Shown: one piece after another, positions 43,472-53,696 of the stretch | How the letters are laid out: every line of letters begins with the position of its first letter | How positions within the stretch are numbered: position 1 is the stretch's first letter | DNA from: Massilia sp. W12 | GTDB lineage: Bacteria > Pseudomonadota > Gammaproteobacteria > Burkholderiales > Burkholderiaceae_D | Direction: 5' to 3' | Assembly: GCF_037300705.1 (NCBI RefSeq) | Contig: NZ_CP147776.1 | Span: 5,400,857 to 5,464,856, forward strand | DNA: 64,000 nt | Translations under genes and position numbers: made by a program | Notes under the pieces: model-generated | What the model was told of the DNA's origin: nothing | The model's input: the letters and a program-made list of their open reading frames with translations, nothing else | Database searches by the model: none

Positions 43472-46400
43472 ATGAAATCAAGCGAAAACAGTGCCGCATC
43501 CATGTACAGCGAAACCGAAATCCATTTGCGCCGCCTGCTGCAAGCGCGCATCCTGATTCTGGATGGCGCGATGGGCACCATGATTCAACAATGCCATTTG
43601 ACCGAAGCCGATTATCGCGGCCAACGTTTTGCCGATTTTGGCGCCGGCGCCACGCGCCAATTGCATCTCAAGGGCAATAATGAATTGCTCACGCTGACGC
43701 GGCCCGACGTGATCAGCCGGATTCATGAAGACTATCTGGCCGCCGGCGCCGACATCATCGAAACCAATACCTTTGGCGCCACCAGCATCGCGCAAGATGA
43801 TTATCAGATGGCGCATCTGGCCTATGAAATGAATCTCGAAGCGGCGCGCCTGGCCAGGCAAGCCTGTGTCAAATACAGCACTCCGGAGAAACCGCGCTTT
43901 GTCGCCGGCGCACTCGGACCGACCCCGAAAACCGCTTCGATTTCGCCGGATGTCAACGATCCCGGCGCGCGCAATGTCACGTTTGATGAATTGGTTGCGG
44001 CTTATCATGAGCAAACCCGTGGTCTGGTCGATGGCGGGGCCGATATTTTGCTGGTGGAAACCATTTTCGACACGCTCAACTGCAAAGCCGCCTTATTTGC
44101 GATTGACCAGTATTTTGAAGAAAGCGGACGCCGCCTGCCGCTGATGATTTCCGGCACGGTGACCGATGCCTCGGGCCGTATTCTGTCCGGGCAAACCGTG
44201 TCCGCTTTCTGGGCCTCGGTGCGCCATGCCCGTCCCTTGTCGGTGGGTTTGAATTGCGCTCTTGGCGCCGCCTTGATGCGTCCGTATGCCGAAGAGCTGT
44301 CCGATCTGGCCGACACCTTTGTCAGTATTTATCCAAATGCCGGCCTGCCCAATCCGATGTCAGACACCGGCTTTGATGAGTTGCCGGCGGACACCTCGCG
44401 CCTCTTGCGAGAATTCGCCGAAGCCGGCTTTTTGAATATCGCCGGCGGCTGTTGCGGCACCACGCCGGCCCATATCAAGGCGATTGCCGAATTATTGCAA
44501 GACGCCAAGCCGCGCCAGCTGCGCGCTGCCAGCCACGCCATGCTTTTATCCGGCCTGGAGCCATTCCGCATTGATGAACAATCGCTGTTTGTGAATGTGG
44601 GCGAGCGCACCAATGTCACCGGCTCAAAAGCCTTCGCGCGCCTGATTTTGAATGAGGAATTCGATAAAGCGCTGGATGTCGCCCGTCAGCAGGTGGAAAA
44701 CGGCGCCCAGGTAATCGACATCAATATGGATGAAGCGATGCTCGATTCACAAGCGGCCATGACGCGCTTTTTGAATTTGATCGCATCAGAACCCGACATC
44801 TCGCGTGTGCCGGTGATGATTGATTCCTCCAAATGGAGCGTTATCGAAGCCGGCTTGAAATGCGTGCAAGGCAAGGCCATCGTCAACTCGATTTCCCTGA
44901 AAGAAGGCGAAGCCGAATTTTTGCGCCAGGCGCGCTTGTGCCGCCGTTACGGCGCGGCGGTGATCGTGATGGCGTTTGATGAAACCGGGCAGGCCGACAC
45001 CTATGCGCGCAAGATCGAAATTTGCGAGCGCGCATACAAGCTGCTGACCGCCACCGGCTTCCCGCCGGAAGACATTATTTTCGATCCGAATGTGTTCGCA
45101 GTGGCCACCGGCATCGAAGAGCACAATAACTACGCCGTCGATTTCATCGAAGCCACACGCTGGATTCATCAAAACCTGCCTTACGCCAAGATCAGCGGCG
45201 GCATCTCGAATGTCAGCTTCAGCTTCCGTGGCAATGACCCGGCGCGCGAAGCGATTCACACCGTGTTTTTATATCACGCGATCAAAGCCGGTCTGACCAT
45301 GGGCATTGTCAATGCCGGCATGGTTGGCGTGTATGACGAGCTGAACCCGGAGTTGCGTGAGCGGGTGGAAGATGTGGTCTTGAACCGGCGCGCCGACGCC
45401 ACCGAGCGCATGATTGAATTCGCCGCCTCCTTGAAAGCCGGCGGCAAGAAAGAGGAAGCCAGCCTGGAGTGGCGCACAGGGCCAGTCGAAAAACGTCTGG
45501 CGCATGCCCTGGTGCACGGCATCACGCAATGGATTGTGGAAGACACCGAAGAATTGCGGCAAAAAGTGGCGGACAGCGGCGGCCGCCCTATTCATGTCAT
45601 CGAAGGCCCCTTGATGGATGGCATGAATATCGTCGGCGACCTGTTTGGCCAGGGCAAGATGTTTTTGCCGCAGGTGGTCAAATCGGCGCGCGTGATGAAA
45701 CAGGCGGTGGCGCATCTGGTGCCCTTCATCGAAGAAGAAAAACGCCAGGAAGAATTGAAAACCGGGGTGGCCGCCAAACCCAAGGGCAAAATTGTGATCG
45801 CCACCGTCAAAGGCGATGTGCACGACATCGGCAAAAACATTGTTTCCGTGGTCTTGCAATGCAATAACTTTGAAGTGGTGAATATGGGCGTGATGGTGCC
45901 CTGTTCGGAAATTCTGGCGCGCGCCAAACTGGAAAACGCCGACATCATCGGCCTCTCCGGCTTGATCACGCCTTCGCTGGAAGAAATGGCGCATGTGGCG
46001 AAAGAAATGCAGCGCGATGAGCATTTCCGCATGATGAAAATCCCGCTGCTGATCGGCGGCGCCACCACCAGCCGCGCGCACACCGCCGTGAAGATCGCGC
46101 AAAACTACGAAGGCCCGGTGATTTATGTGCCGGACGCCTCGCGCTCGGTGTCGGTGGCGCAAGCCCTGCTCACCCCAGAGCAGCGCGACGGCTATGTGCA
46201 GGAACTGGCGGCGGATTACGAACGCATCCGGGTGCAGCACGCGAATAAAAAACAGCAGGTCTTGTTAAGCCTGGAAGCGGCGCGCGCAAACAAAGCCAAG
46301 CCCGGTTTTGAGGGTGAAAACACGCCCTTGCGGCCAAAATTCATTGGCCGCCGCGTGTTCAAAAATATCGATCTGGCCAGCCTGTGCGATTACATCGACT

Positions 46401-47239
46401 GGGGCCCCTTCTTCCAAACCTGGGATCTGGCCGGCCCCTTCCCCGCCATTTTGCATGATGAAGTGGTGGGCGAAGCGGCGCGCAAAGTGTATGAAGAGGG
46501 ACAGTCTCTGTTGAAAAAAATCTGCGAGGGGCGCTGGTTGACGGCGAATGCGGTAATCGCGCTGTTGCCGGCCAACAGCGTGCATGATGACGACATCGAG
46601 ATTTACACCGATGACAGCCGCAGCAAGGTCGCGCTGACCTGGCGCGGGGTGCGGCAACAGACTGAAAAACCGATTATTGATGGCGTGCAAAGGCCGAATC
46701 AATGCTTAGCCGACTTCATCGCGCCCAAAGGCGTGCCGGATTACATTGGCATGTTCGCGGTGACCGCCGGCATCGGCATTGAGAAGCATGAACAGCGGTT
46801 TGAAGATGCGCATGACGATTACAGCAGCATCATGCTCAAAGCCCTGGCCGACCGCCTGGCCGAGGCGCTGGCGGAGCAAATGCATGAGCGCGTGCGGCGC
46901 GATTTGTGGGGTTATGCCGCGCATGAAACCTTGGATAACGCCGCCCTGATCCGCGAAGAATATCGCGGCATCCGCCCTGCCCCCGGCTACCCCGCCTGCC
47001 CGGAACATACCGTCAAAGCCGATATGTTCCAGTATCTGCAATGCGAAGAAATCGGCATGCGCTTAACCGAATCCTACGCCATGTATCCCGGCGCGGCGGT
47101 ATGCGGTTTTTACATGGCGCACCCGGAATCAAAGTATTTCAGCGTCGGCAAAATCGGCCCCGACCAGGCGCAAGACCATGCGGCGCGGCGCGGCGAAGAA
47201 CTGCAACAGATTGAACGCTGGTTATCCAGCAATCTGTAA
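43472..47239 (+). CDS. metH: Cobalamin-dependent methionine synthase
   Basis: 1255 residues from the start chosen at 43472 ([16 protein letters not shown]); in-frame ATGs at 43454 and 43502 cannot be excluded. All four modules are present: homocysteine/zinc barrel ([31 protein letters not shown]), pterin barrel ([28 protein letters not shown]), B12-binding domain with DVHDIGKN (His784), and the AdoMet reactivation domain ([12 protein letters not shown]). It methylates homocysteine using methyltetrahydrofolate in the cytoplasm. It is preceded by a long structured leader and followed by a strong terminator. Confidence 0.97.
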   Translation: MKSSENSAASMYSETEIHLRRLLQARILILDGAMGTMIQQCHLTEADYRGQRFADFGAGATRQLHLKGNNELLTLTRPDVISRIHEDYLAAGADIIETNTFGATSIAQDDYQMAHLAYEMNLEAARLARQACVKYSTPEKPRFVAGALGPTPKTASISPDVNDPGARNVTFDELVAAYHEQTRGLVDGGADILLVETIFDTLNCKAALFAIDQYFEESGRRLPLMISGTVTDASGRILSGQTVSAFWASVRHARPLSVGLNCALGAALMRPYAEELSDLADTFVSIYPNAGLPNPMSDTGFDELPADTSRLLREFAEAGFLNIAGGCCGTTPAHIKAIAELLQDAKPRQLRAASHAMLLSGLEPFRIDEQSLFVNVGERTNVTGSKAFARLILNEEFDKALDVARQQVENGAQVIDINMDEAMLDSQAAMTRFLNLIASEPDISRVPVMIDSSKWSVIEAGLKCVQGKAIVNSISLKEGEAEFLRQARLCRRYGAAVIVMAFDETGQADTYARKIEICERAYKLLTATGFPPEDIIFDPNVFAVATGIEEHNNYAVDFIEATRWIHQNLPYAKISGGISNVSFSFRGNDPAREAIHTVFLYHAIKAGLTMGIVNAGMVGVYDELNPELRERVEDVVLNRRADATERMIEFAASLKAGGKKEEASLEWRTGPVEKRLAHALVHGITQWIVEDTEELRQKVADSGGRPIHVIEGPLMDGMNIVGDLFGQGKMFLPQVVKSARVMKQAVAHLVPFIEEEKRQEELKTGVAAKPKGKIVIATVKGDVHDIGKNIVSVVLQCNNFEVVNMGVMVPCSEILARAKLENADIIGLSGLITPSLEEMAHVAKEMQRDEHFRMMKIPLLIGGATTSRAHTAVKIAQNYEGPVIYVPDASRSVSVAQALLTPEQRDGYVQELAADYERIRVQHANKKQQVLLSLEAARANKAKPGFEGENTPLRPKFIGRRVFKNIDLASLCDYIDWGPFFQTWDLAGPFPAILHDEVVGEAARKVYEEGQSLLKKICEGRWLTANAVIALLPANSVHDDDIEIYTDDSRSKVALTWRGVRQQTEKPIIDGVQRPNQCLADFIAPKGVPDYIGMFAVTAGIGIEKHEQRFEDAHDDYSSIMLKALADRLAEALAEQMHERVRRDLWGYAAHETLDNAALIREEYRGIRPAPGYPACPEHTVKADMFQYLQCEEIGMRLTESYAMYPGAAVCGFYMAHPESKYFSVGKIGPDQAQDHAARRGEELQQIERWLSSNL

Positions 47240-47245
47240 GCTGAC

Positions 47246-47278
47246 ATGAGGGCGGCGTTGGTTCCGCCCTCATTTTTT
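47246..47278 (+). terminator. metH terminator
   Basis: ATGAGGGCGG (47246-47255) pairs with CCGCCCTCAT (47264-47273), then TTTTT. It overlaps the last codons of the converging DUF3108 gene. Confidence 0.9.
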
Positions 47279-48004
47279 GGTGATCTTATCCACCACCTGC
47301 TCGACAAAATCGCCATCCGGCTCGCGCAGCCGGATTTGCACCGGATACCACTCCTGCTCCGGGGCCAGCCAGATATCCACCTGCTGTTCCTGTACTGAAG
47401 GCGGCGGCGCTTTCACCAAGTGCAAAGCGTTGAGCGCGCCCAAGCCGGTTTGTATGGTTTCGCGGCCCTGCACCGTAAAGCGCCACTGATCCGTATCGCG
47501 CCGCCCGGCCACCACGAAATTCCAATGGCTGTTGGGCGTGAATTTTTCCGGTTGCGCGCGCGCCAGCGCGGCGATTTGCCAAATCACGCTGGCGCGGTCT
47601 TGCGTGCCGGGGCGTAAGGTCAGCGAGGGCGCGCCTTCAGAAAAACTGATCTTTTTTTGCGCATGATCAAGCAGCGTCACCGTGGTGTCTTTGCGGAAGC
47701 GGCGCTCGGTGAAGCGGGTCGGGGCCAGGCCATTGTCAGCCCAGTCCCCCTCGCTGCCGGTTTCCTGCAACACACCGAAAAAGCTGGCGCGCGCAATGTT
47801 TTGCAAGGTAAAAGTCTTTTCCTGCAGCCGCCAAACGGTTTGCGCCACCCCGTTCAAGCTCATAAAACCGCGTTTAGCCCGCACTTTGTAGGAAATTTCG
47901 ACTGAAGGCGGCGGATTCACCGCCGCCTGCGCCAGCGTTTCGCCGCCATACAGACAGGCAGCGCACAACAAGCCCAGGCGTAAGGGAGCATAGGAAATAG
48001 TCAT
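47270..48004 (-). CDS. Exported DUF3108 protein
   Basis: 244 residues; signal peptide about 1-25 (LGLLCAACLYGGETLAQA), then a beta-rich DUF3108 domain: VEISYKVRAKRGFMSLNGVAQTVWRLQEKTFTLQNIA...GLAPTRFTERRFRKDTTVTLLD...RASVIWQIAALARAQP...DIWLAPEQEWYPVQIRLREPDGDFVEQ. Function unknown; the fold is expected in the periplasm or outer envelope. Its start overlaps the preceding homologous gene by four bases. Confidence 0.9.
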   Translation of the reverse strand: MTISYAPLRLGLLCAACLYGGETLAQAAVNPPPSVEISYKVRAKRGFMSLNGVAQTVWRLQEKTFTLQNIARASFFGVLQETGSEGDWADNGLAPTRFTERRFRKDTTVTLLDHAQKKISFSEGAPSLTLRPGTQDRASVIWQIAALARAQPEKFTPNSHWNFVVAGRRDTDQWRFTVQGRETIQTGLGALNALHLVKAPPPSVQEQQVDIWLAPEQEWYPVQIRLREPDGDFVEQVVDKITKK

Positions 48005-49191
48005 GGTTCAGGCTTCCGGGTGAAAGTTGCGGAGTCAGGCGTCCGGGTGGCGGCAGGCAAGTTGCGCATATCCATTTGCATCAAATCGCCATTGGCTTCC
48101 GTGTATTGGATGCGCAAGGGCAACCAGCCTTGCGCCGGGGCCAGCCATAAATCCAATTGCTGTTCATAACTGCCGGGGCGCGGCGTGCGGCGTAAATGCC
48201 AGGCCGGGTATTCCTGCTCCGCCAGCCGCACATTCTCCAGCCCCAGCACTTGCAAACGCCAGATATCGGCATCGCGCACCCCGGCTACGTAAAACGAAAA
48301 CTCGGCGCCAGTCTGAAACAGCGCAGGCTGGGCGCGCCCGATGCCGGCCAATTGCCACAGCAGGCTGATGCGGTCTTGCGCCCCGGCCAGACGCGGATAA
48401 ATGGCGCTGCTGGCGGAAAAGCTGATCGTATTGCCATTCGTGGGATGCGGCGGCAGATCTGGCTTGGGGCGGTTGAAATGGGTCTGGGTGAGCGGCCTGC
48501 GCATGCGCTTTTCCGTATATTCCAGCGGGGCCAGACCGTTTTCATCAATCTCCCCGCTCGACTCAAATAAACCGATGCTGATAAACAGCATACTGGTCTC
48601 GGCGCGCAGCTGATAACGCGTGCCTTCCAGGCGCCAGTCGAATTCCGCCTTGCCTTGCATTTCCCGGCCACGCCGCAGCGCCAGCACGGTATATTCCGCC
48701 TTGCCGCTGGGCGGCGCGGCGACGGTATAGCGCGGCAAAGGCGGGGCTTGCGTATCCGCCGGCGGCGCGCCCGGCTCGGCTGGCTGCGGCATCGGCGTTG
48801 GCGTCGGCGTCGGACTGGGTGTGGGCGTCGGGCTGGGTACTGGCGGCGGCGCCTCTTCCTGCGCCGCATCGGGTAAGGCGGATGGCGTCGGGGCCGGCTC
48901 AGGCTGCGCGGGGGCGCTGCGCGGGCGCGCCTGCGCAGTCACGGGCGCGGCGGACTTGAGCGCAGCGGGCGGGGGCGGCGGCGCGAGCGGAGCGGAGGCG
49001 GGCGGCGCCTCATCCATCTCCGCCAGCAAGACTTGCACATCGCCCGCCGGCATAGCCGGGGTTTGCAAGCGCGGCCACAGCCAACCGGCAGCCAGCAGAT
49101 GCAGGAAAAGCGAAAGTCCCAGCGCCTGCGTCACACGGCGCAGGCCGCGCCCCTGCGCGGAAGAGAAAAAAGAAGTGAAACTGGCAAGCAT
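48001..49191 (-). CDS. Membrane-anchored DUF3108 protein with TonB-like proline-rich linker
   Basis: 396 residues from the ATG at 49191. A short cytoplasmic start, one transmembrane helix (about 25-45, LGLSLFLHLLAAGWLW), then about 120 residues of Pro/Ala-rich linker with PPPPPA and alternating PTPSPTPTPTP, and a C-terminal DUF3108 domain parallel to that of the next gene (YTEKRMRRPLTQTHF; RISLLWQLAGIGRAQP; DLWLAPAQGWLPLRIQYTEANGDLMQ). The layout resembles TonB: anchor, extended spacer, periplasmic head. It overlaps its paralogue by four bases. Confidence 0.88.
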   Translation of the reverse strand: MLASFTSFFSSAQGRGLRRVTQALGLSLFLHLLAAGWLWPRLQTPAMPAGDVQVLLAEMDEAPPASAPLAPPPPPAALKSAAPVTAQARPRSAPAQPEPAPTPSALPDAAQEEAPPPVPSPTPTPSPTPTPTPMPQPAEPGAPPADTQAPPLPRYTVAAPPSGKAEYTVLALRRGREMQGKAEFDWRLEGTRYQLRAETSMLFISIGLFESSGEIDENGLAPLEYTEKRMRRPLTQTHFNRPKPDLPPHPTNGNTISFSASSAIYPRLAGAQDRISLLWQLAGIGRAQPALFQTGAEFSFYVAGVRDADIWRLQVLGLENVRLAEQEYPAWHLRRTPRPGSYEQQLDLWLAPAQGWLPLRIQYTEANGDLMQMDMRNLPAATRTPDSATFTRKPEP

Positions 49192-49262
49192 AATCGCGAT
49201 AGTGTACCCTGTCCGCGCCTGCCGCTGTGCGGCCATGTATTCAAGTATCGCGCGCTAACGCT

Positions 49263-50513
49263 ATGAAAACCAAGATCCACGCTATTGTATTCAGCCTTGC
49301 TGCAGCCCTGTCGGCGCAGGCGAGTGAGCTGCCCCCGATTCCACTGGCTTTGATTGAAGCCACCTCCGGCCCGTTTGCCAATGCGGGCGACGCGGTGCAA
49401 CGCAATTTGCAATGGAGCATCGAAAAAATCAACGCCGGCGGCGGCGTGAAATTGCCGGACGGCAAGCGCTTATTGCAATTGAAAGTGTTTGACAACAAAG
49501 GCCAGGTTGACGAGAGCCTGCAGCAGTTGCGCCGCGCGCTGGATCAAAAAATCCCCTTCATCTTGCAAGGCAACAGTTCCGCCGTGGCGCTGGCGCTGTC
49601 CGATGCCCTGAATAAACATAATGCGCGGCATGAACAGCGCGCCCTGTTTTTGAATTATTCCGCAGTCGATCCGGCGTTGACAGAAGAGCAATGCAGTTTT
49701 TGGCACTTCCGCTTTGACGCCCATGCCGGCATGCGCATGCATGCCCTGACCGAAGTGATACGGCAGGAAAAGCGGGTGCAAAAAGTGTATTTGATCGGTC
49801 AGGATTACAGTTTCGGGCGGCAAGTGGCGACGGCTGCGCGTGCGCAATTGGCGGCCAAACGGCCAGATATCCAGATCGTCGGCGAAGAATTGCACCCGAT
49901 CGGCAAAATCAAGGATTTCGCGCCGTATATCGCCAAAATCCGCGAATCCGGGGCCGATAGTGTGATTACCGGCAACTGGGGCAATGATTTAAGCCTGCTG
50001 GTGAAAGCGGCGCGCGAAGCCGGCTTGCGTCTGCGCTTTTTCACCTTCTACGGCAACGGTCTGGGCGCGCCGGCGGCGCTGGGCGAGGCCGGGGTGGGGC
50101 AGGTGAGGGCGGTGGCGGAATGGCATCCGAATGTGGGCGGCAAGGAAAGCGATGCCTTTTATCAAGCCTTCCGTCAACGTTATCCACAGCCCAAGGATGA
50201 TTATTTGCACTTGCGCATGCAAATCATGCTGGAGATGCTGGCCGCCGCGATTGAGCGCGCCGGCAGCGTGGACGCCAAGGCGGTTGCGCTGGCGCTGGAA
50301 AACGCCAGCTATAAAAACGCATTTCACCAAGCCGGCATGCGCAAGCAGGATCACCAGCTGTTGCAGCCTTTATACGTCTCGGTGATGCAAAAACAGGCGG
50401 ATGGCGCGATCCGCTTTGATAATGAAGGCAGCGGTTACGGCTTTAAAACCGAGTTGTATCTGGACAGCGGGCAAACCGCGCTGCCGTCTAAATGCCAAAT
50501 GCAGCGCCCATAA
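49263..50513 (+). CDS. Periplasmic binding protein of the branched-chain amino acid type (orphan)
   Basis: 416 residues from 49263, with signal peptide MKTKIHAIVFSLAAALSAQA. Peripla_BP_6 features: PLALIEATSGPFANAGDAVQRNLQWSIEKINAGGGVKL, YLIGQDYSFGRQV, DSVITGNWGNDLSLLVKAA. The longer open frame upstream would overlap the divergent DUF3108 gene and lacks a signal peptide. No transporter membrane or ATPase genes adjoin; the ligand is unknown. It is only distantly similar to the binding protein at 11098-12258. Confidence 0.9.
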   Translation: MKTKIHAIVFSLAAALSAQASELPPIPLALIEATSGPFANAGDAVQRNLQWSIEKINAGGGVKLPDGKRLLQLKVFDNKGQVDESLQQLRRALDQKIPFILQGNSSAVALALSDALNKHNARHEQRALFLNYSAVDPALTEEQCSFWHFRFDAHAGMRMHALTEVIRQEKRVQKVYLIGQDYSFGRQVATAARAQLAAKRPDIQIVGEELHPIGKIKDFAPYIAKIRESGADSVITGNWGNDLSLLVKAAREAGLRLRFFTFYGNGLGAPAALGEAGVGQVRAVAEWHPNVGGKESDAFYQAFRQRYPQPKDDYLHLRMQIMLEMLAAAIERAGSVDAKAVALALENASYKNAFHQAGMRKQDHQLLQPLYVSVMQKQADGAIRFDNEGSGYGFKTELYLDSGQTALPSKCQMQRP

Positions 50514-50542
50514 GGCCAAACCGTGATGCGCCCGGGTGTTTG

Positions 50543-50749
50543 TCAACCAGGCTTTTCCGCTTGTCGCAGTGCTTGCTCTGCAATCACCGCGCGTAAGCAA
50601 TCGGCACAATAACAACCGGCGCCGGCGTCCGCCGCCGGCACTGGCAAGCTGGCGGGAAAGGCGGTGCACCAGCATGGTTTGCCGCTCGGGTCATGCATGC
50701 CGCAGGCGACTGCTTGCCCGCAGCGGGGGCAGGGTTGGGCGTCACTCAT
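50543..50749 (-). CDS. Cysteine-rich CWC-family protein
   Basis: 68 residues with seven cysteines: CPRCGQAVACGM...KPCWCTAFP...GCYCADCLRAVI. The CWC motif defines a small family of proteobacterial proteins thought to bind metal. It overlaps the zf-HC2 gene by eight bases and is third in a sigma/zf-HC2/CWC set, so it is likely part of that regulon. Confidence 0.85.
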   Translation of the reverse strand: MSDAQPCPRCGQAVACGMHDPSGKPCWCTAFPASLPVPAADAGAGCYCADCLRAVIAEQALRQAEKPG

Positions 50750-50966
50750 CGTTTGGCTCCGCTTTGACTTGGGCTTGCATCATATCCGGCCAGCGCTGCA
50801 TGGCGCCGCGCAACAGCTGCATCTGGCTGGAGAAGGTGCGGCAAGCGGCGCAGATTGATAAATGCATGCGCAAGCGGGTTTGTTCGTGCAAATGCAGCTT
50901 GCGATCCATGCCTTGCGACACCAATTCCTGCGCTTGCTGGCAGGTCAACAAAATCCGGTATTTCAT
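50742..50966 (-). CDS. Putative zinc-finger (zf-HC2) anti-sigma factor
   Basis: 74 residues from the ATG at 50966, with AGGGGAAAAC upstream and an ATGA overlap with the sigma gene stop. The HxxxCxxC motif in RMHLSICAACRTF and the upstream helix CQQAQELVSQGMDRKL match the anti-sigma zinc domain. No transmembrane helix, so it is a soluble anti-sigma, possibly redox- or metal-responsive. Confidence 0.88.
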   Translation of the reverse strand: MKYRILLTCQQAQELVSQGMDRKLHLHEQTRLRMHLSICAACRTFSSQMQLLRGAMQRWPDMMQAQVKAEPNDE

Positions 50967-51535
50967 GTTTTCCCCTGTGCCTGTCCAAACCAATGCAAAT
51001 CCAGGCATTCGCGCAGACGCAAGCGGGCGCGATGCAGTAAGACCCACAGATTAGCCGGGGTAATCTGCAATTCCTTACAAATTTCTTCGCTTTCCAGCTC
51101 CAGCCATTCGCGCATCATGAATACGCGCGCATTTTTGGCCGGCAGTTTTTCCAGACAGCTTTCCAGCACACGGAAAAAATCTTTTTGCGCATACGCCGCT
51201 TCCGGCTCGCCCCAATGGCTGGCATTCTCGCGCACATGGCCTTGCTGATCGAATAATTGTTCTAACAAGGCCTGGTCTTCATCATCCTCTTTGTAATCGG
51301 GTTTTACTTCGCGCCGGTTGGCGCGCAAGCAATCGATCAACTTGAATTTTAAAATTCCGGTGACATAAGTGCGCAGGGAGGACTGTCCGGCAAAGCGCTC
51401 CGGATGCTCCAAAACCGCCAGCAGCGCCTCTTGCACCGCATCTTCCGCCTGGGCGCTGTCGCGCAATTGCAGCAGGGCGAAACGCAGCAGCGCAGGGCGT
51501 AATGCTTGTAACTGTTGATGTAAGGCTGTGTCCAT
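50963..51535 (-). CDS. ECF-type RNA polymerase sigma factor
   Basis: 190 residues. Region 2: [65 protein letters not shown]; region 4: [51 protein letters not shown]. The [13 protein letters not shown] pattern is typical of sigma factors paired with a small zf-HC2 protein. It is first of three overlapping genes and divergent from argB; the shared 112-bp gap holds both promoters, not resolved here. Confidence 0.92.
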   Translation of the reverse strand: MDTALHQQLQALRPALLRFALLQLRDSAQAEDAVQEALLAVLEHPERFAGQSSLRTYVTGILKFKLIDCLRANRREVKPDYKEDDEDQALLEQLFDQQGHVRENASHWGEPEAAYAQKDFFRVLESCLEKLPAKNARVFMMREWLELESEEICKELQITPANLWVLLHRARLRLRECLDLHWFGQAQGKT

Positions 51536-51647
51536 GTCCGGTTTTCCCGAGTTGTGCCGGTTTGCGCTGTATCAGTCTGTGCATGGGGCCGGGTTCCTAG
51601 TAAAATCGCTGCATTTTTCAGCCACCCGCATTCCACCAGGAACCGCC

Positions 51648-52568
51648 ATGCCCGACTTGACCGATCCAATTTCTCCGCTGAACGACCTGAGCAAAGTAGA
51701 ACCCCAGATCAAGGCGCAAATTCTAGCCGAAGCGCTGCCTTACATCCGCAAATTTCATGGCAAAACCATCGTGATCAAATACGGCGGCAATGCGATGACG
51801 GAAGAAAAGCTGAAACACGGCTTTGCGCGCGATGTGATTTTGCTCAAGCTGGTCGGCATGAATCCGGTGGTGGTGCACGGCGGCGGCCCGCAAATTGACA
51901 GCGCCTTGAAAAAAATCGGCAAGCAGGGCACGTTTGTGCAAGGCATGCGGATTACCGACGAAGAAACCATGGAAGTGGTGGAATGGGTCTTGGGCGGCGA
52001 AGTGCAGCAAGATATCGTGATGCTGATCAATCACTATGGCGGCCAGGCAGTCGGCCTGACCGGCAAGGATGGCGGCTTGATCCGCGCGCGCAAAATGCAA
52101 ATGGCTGACCGCGAAAAGCCGGGCGAATATCTGGACATCGGTTTTGTCGGCGAAATCACGGCGATCAATCCGGCGGTGGTCAAGGCGCTGCAGGATGACG
52201 CCTTCATTCCGATTATTTCCCCGATCGGCTTTGGCGAGGACGGCCAGGCTTACAACATCAATGCCGACCTGGTGGCGGGCAAGATTGCGGAAATTCTGAA
52301 AGCCGAAAAACTGATCATGATGACCAATATCGCCGGGGTGCAAGATAAAAACGGCAATCTGGTGACAGATCTGTCGGCGCGCGAAATTGATCAGATGTTT
52401 GAAGACGGCACGATTTCCGGCGGCATGCTGCCGAAAATCTCTTCCGCGCTGGACGCCGCCAAATCCGGCGTGAACTGCGTCCACATTATCGATGGCCGGA
52501 TTGAACACTCCCTGTTGCTGGAAATCTTGACAGAACAGGCTTTTGGTACTATGATTCGATCCCATTGA
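51648..52568 (+). CDS. argB: N-acetylglutamate kinase
   Basis: 306 residues from 51648, with AGGA before the ATG; a frame 40 codons longer is unsupported. Amino-acid kinase fold: [84 protein letters not shown]. It phosphorylates N-acetylglutamate, the second step of arginine synthesis. The motif set fits the arginine-sensitive type. A terminator follows the stop. Confidence 0.96.
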   Translation: MPDLTDPISPLNDLSKVEPQIKAQILAEALPYIRKFHGKTIVIKYGGNAMTEEKLKHGFARDVILLKLVGMNPVVVHGGGPQIDSALKKIGKQGTFVQGMRITDEETMEVVEWVLGGEVQQDIVMLINHYGGQAVGLTGKDGGLIRARKMQMADREKPGEYLDIGFVGEITAINPAVVKALQDDAFIPIISPIGFGEDGQAYNINADLVAGKIAEILKAEKLIMMTNIAGVQDKNGNLVTDLSAREIDQMFEDGTISGGMLPKISSALDAAKSGVNCVHIIDGRIEHSLLLEILTEQAFGTMIRSH

Positions 52569-52573
52569 TTGCG

Positions 52574-52600
52574 AACGCCTGTGCAAGCAGGCGTTTTTGT
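52574..52600 (+). terminator. argB terminator
   Basis: AACGCCTG (52574-52581), loop, CAGGCGTT (52588-52595) and a T run. Confidence 0.9.
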
Positions 52601-52657
52601 TTGTCAGAGACGGCTGATTTGGTATTAACACAGATTAAGTCGTCTTTCTGCGACAAT

Positions 52658-52732
<75 letters not shown>

Positions 52733-52753
52733 CCTCCCTTTTTTCTTTCCGCC

Positions 52754-53473
52754 ATGCGCAGCGCGTTCCGTCATCCGCACACGCCACAACGACGCAAAAC
52801 AGCACGCCGCCAACTTTGGCTATTCGATCTCGACAACACCCTGCATGACGCCGGCTGGCGCATTTTCGACGCTATCGAGCAGAATATGAATCATTTCATC
52901 GCTGCCAGATTGGGACAGAATCTGGAGCAGGTCAGCGCATTGCGTGCGAATTATTGGCGGCGTTACGGCGCCACCGTGCTGGGCCTGATCCGGCATCACA
53001 ATATCAGCGCGGAAGAATTTCTGCACCCGGTGCATGCGCTCCCTGATTTGCGCCAAATGATGCGTTATGAAGCCGGTCTGGCGCGCCTGCTGCGCCGTTT
53101 GCCTGGCCGTAAAGTCCTGCTCACAAATGCCCCCGCCGGCTATGCCAAGCGGGTGCTGCATCAACTCGCCCTGACCCGCAGTTTTGCGCGGCATGTCCCG
53201 ATTGAGGCGATGCGCGTCAACCGCCGCTTACGTCCCAAGCCGGATAAGCAAATGTTGCGTCACTTATTGCGGCAGGAAGGTTTTCGCGCGCGCGATTGTA
53301 TTTTGGTGGAAGACAGCGCCAAAAATCTGCAAAGCGCCAAAGCGCTCGGCATGCGCACGGTGTGGATCACCGGCTATCTGACGCAGCACAGCCGCACCCC
53401 GCATTGGGTGGATGTGAAGTTGCCATCGGTGCATGCGCTGCTGCGGCAGCATGGCAGCGTGCGCTCCAGATAA
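52754..53473 (+). CDS. HAD-family pyrimidine 5'-nucleotidase-like hydrolase
   Basis: 239 residues. Motif I LWLFDLDNTLHDA (nucleophile Asp), motif II LLTNAP, motif III/IV around RLRPKPDKQ...CILVEDSAKNLQSAKALGM. The pattern matches the pyrimidine-5'-nucleotidase subfamily, which dephosphorylates UMP/CMP-like substrates. No ribosome site precedes the ATG at 52754; it begins 22 bases past tRNA-Thr, so it may be read through from the tRNA promoter. Confidence 0.85.
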   Translation: MRSAFRHPHTPQRRKTARRQLWLFDLDNTLHDAGWRIFDAIEQNMNHFIAARLGQNLEQVSALRANYWRRYGATVLGLIRHHNISAEEFLHPVHALPDLRQMMRYEAGLARLLRRLPGRKVLLTNAPAGYAKRVLHQLALTRSFARHVPIEAMRVNRRLRPKPDKQMLRHLLRQEGFRARDCILVEDSAKNLQSAKALGMRTVWITGYLTQHSRTPHWVDVKLPSVHALLRQHGSVRSR

Positions 53474-53696
53474 ATTTTGCCTTATTGCCAAAATTACCTT
53501 GGCAGCCATGTCCGCAGTCACGCTTTGCGACATATCCACAGTACCGGCAATGGATTGCATAAAGTGCTTGGTTTTGCCGCCATGCTTGGCTACTATTTGC
53601 GATACAGGTTTGCCTGCGGGCAAGCCGGGCCGGCTGGGCGCATGCGCCGGCAATGTGGTTGAAAGTGGTATCCGATTCACTTAGACGGAACACATC

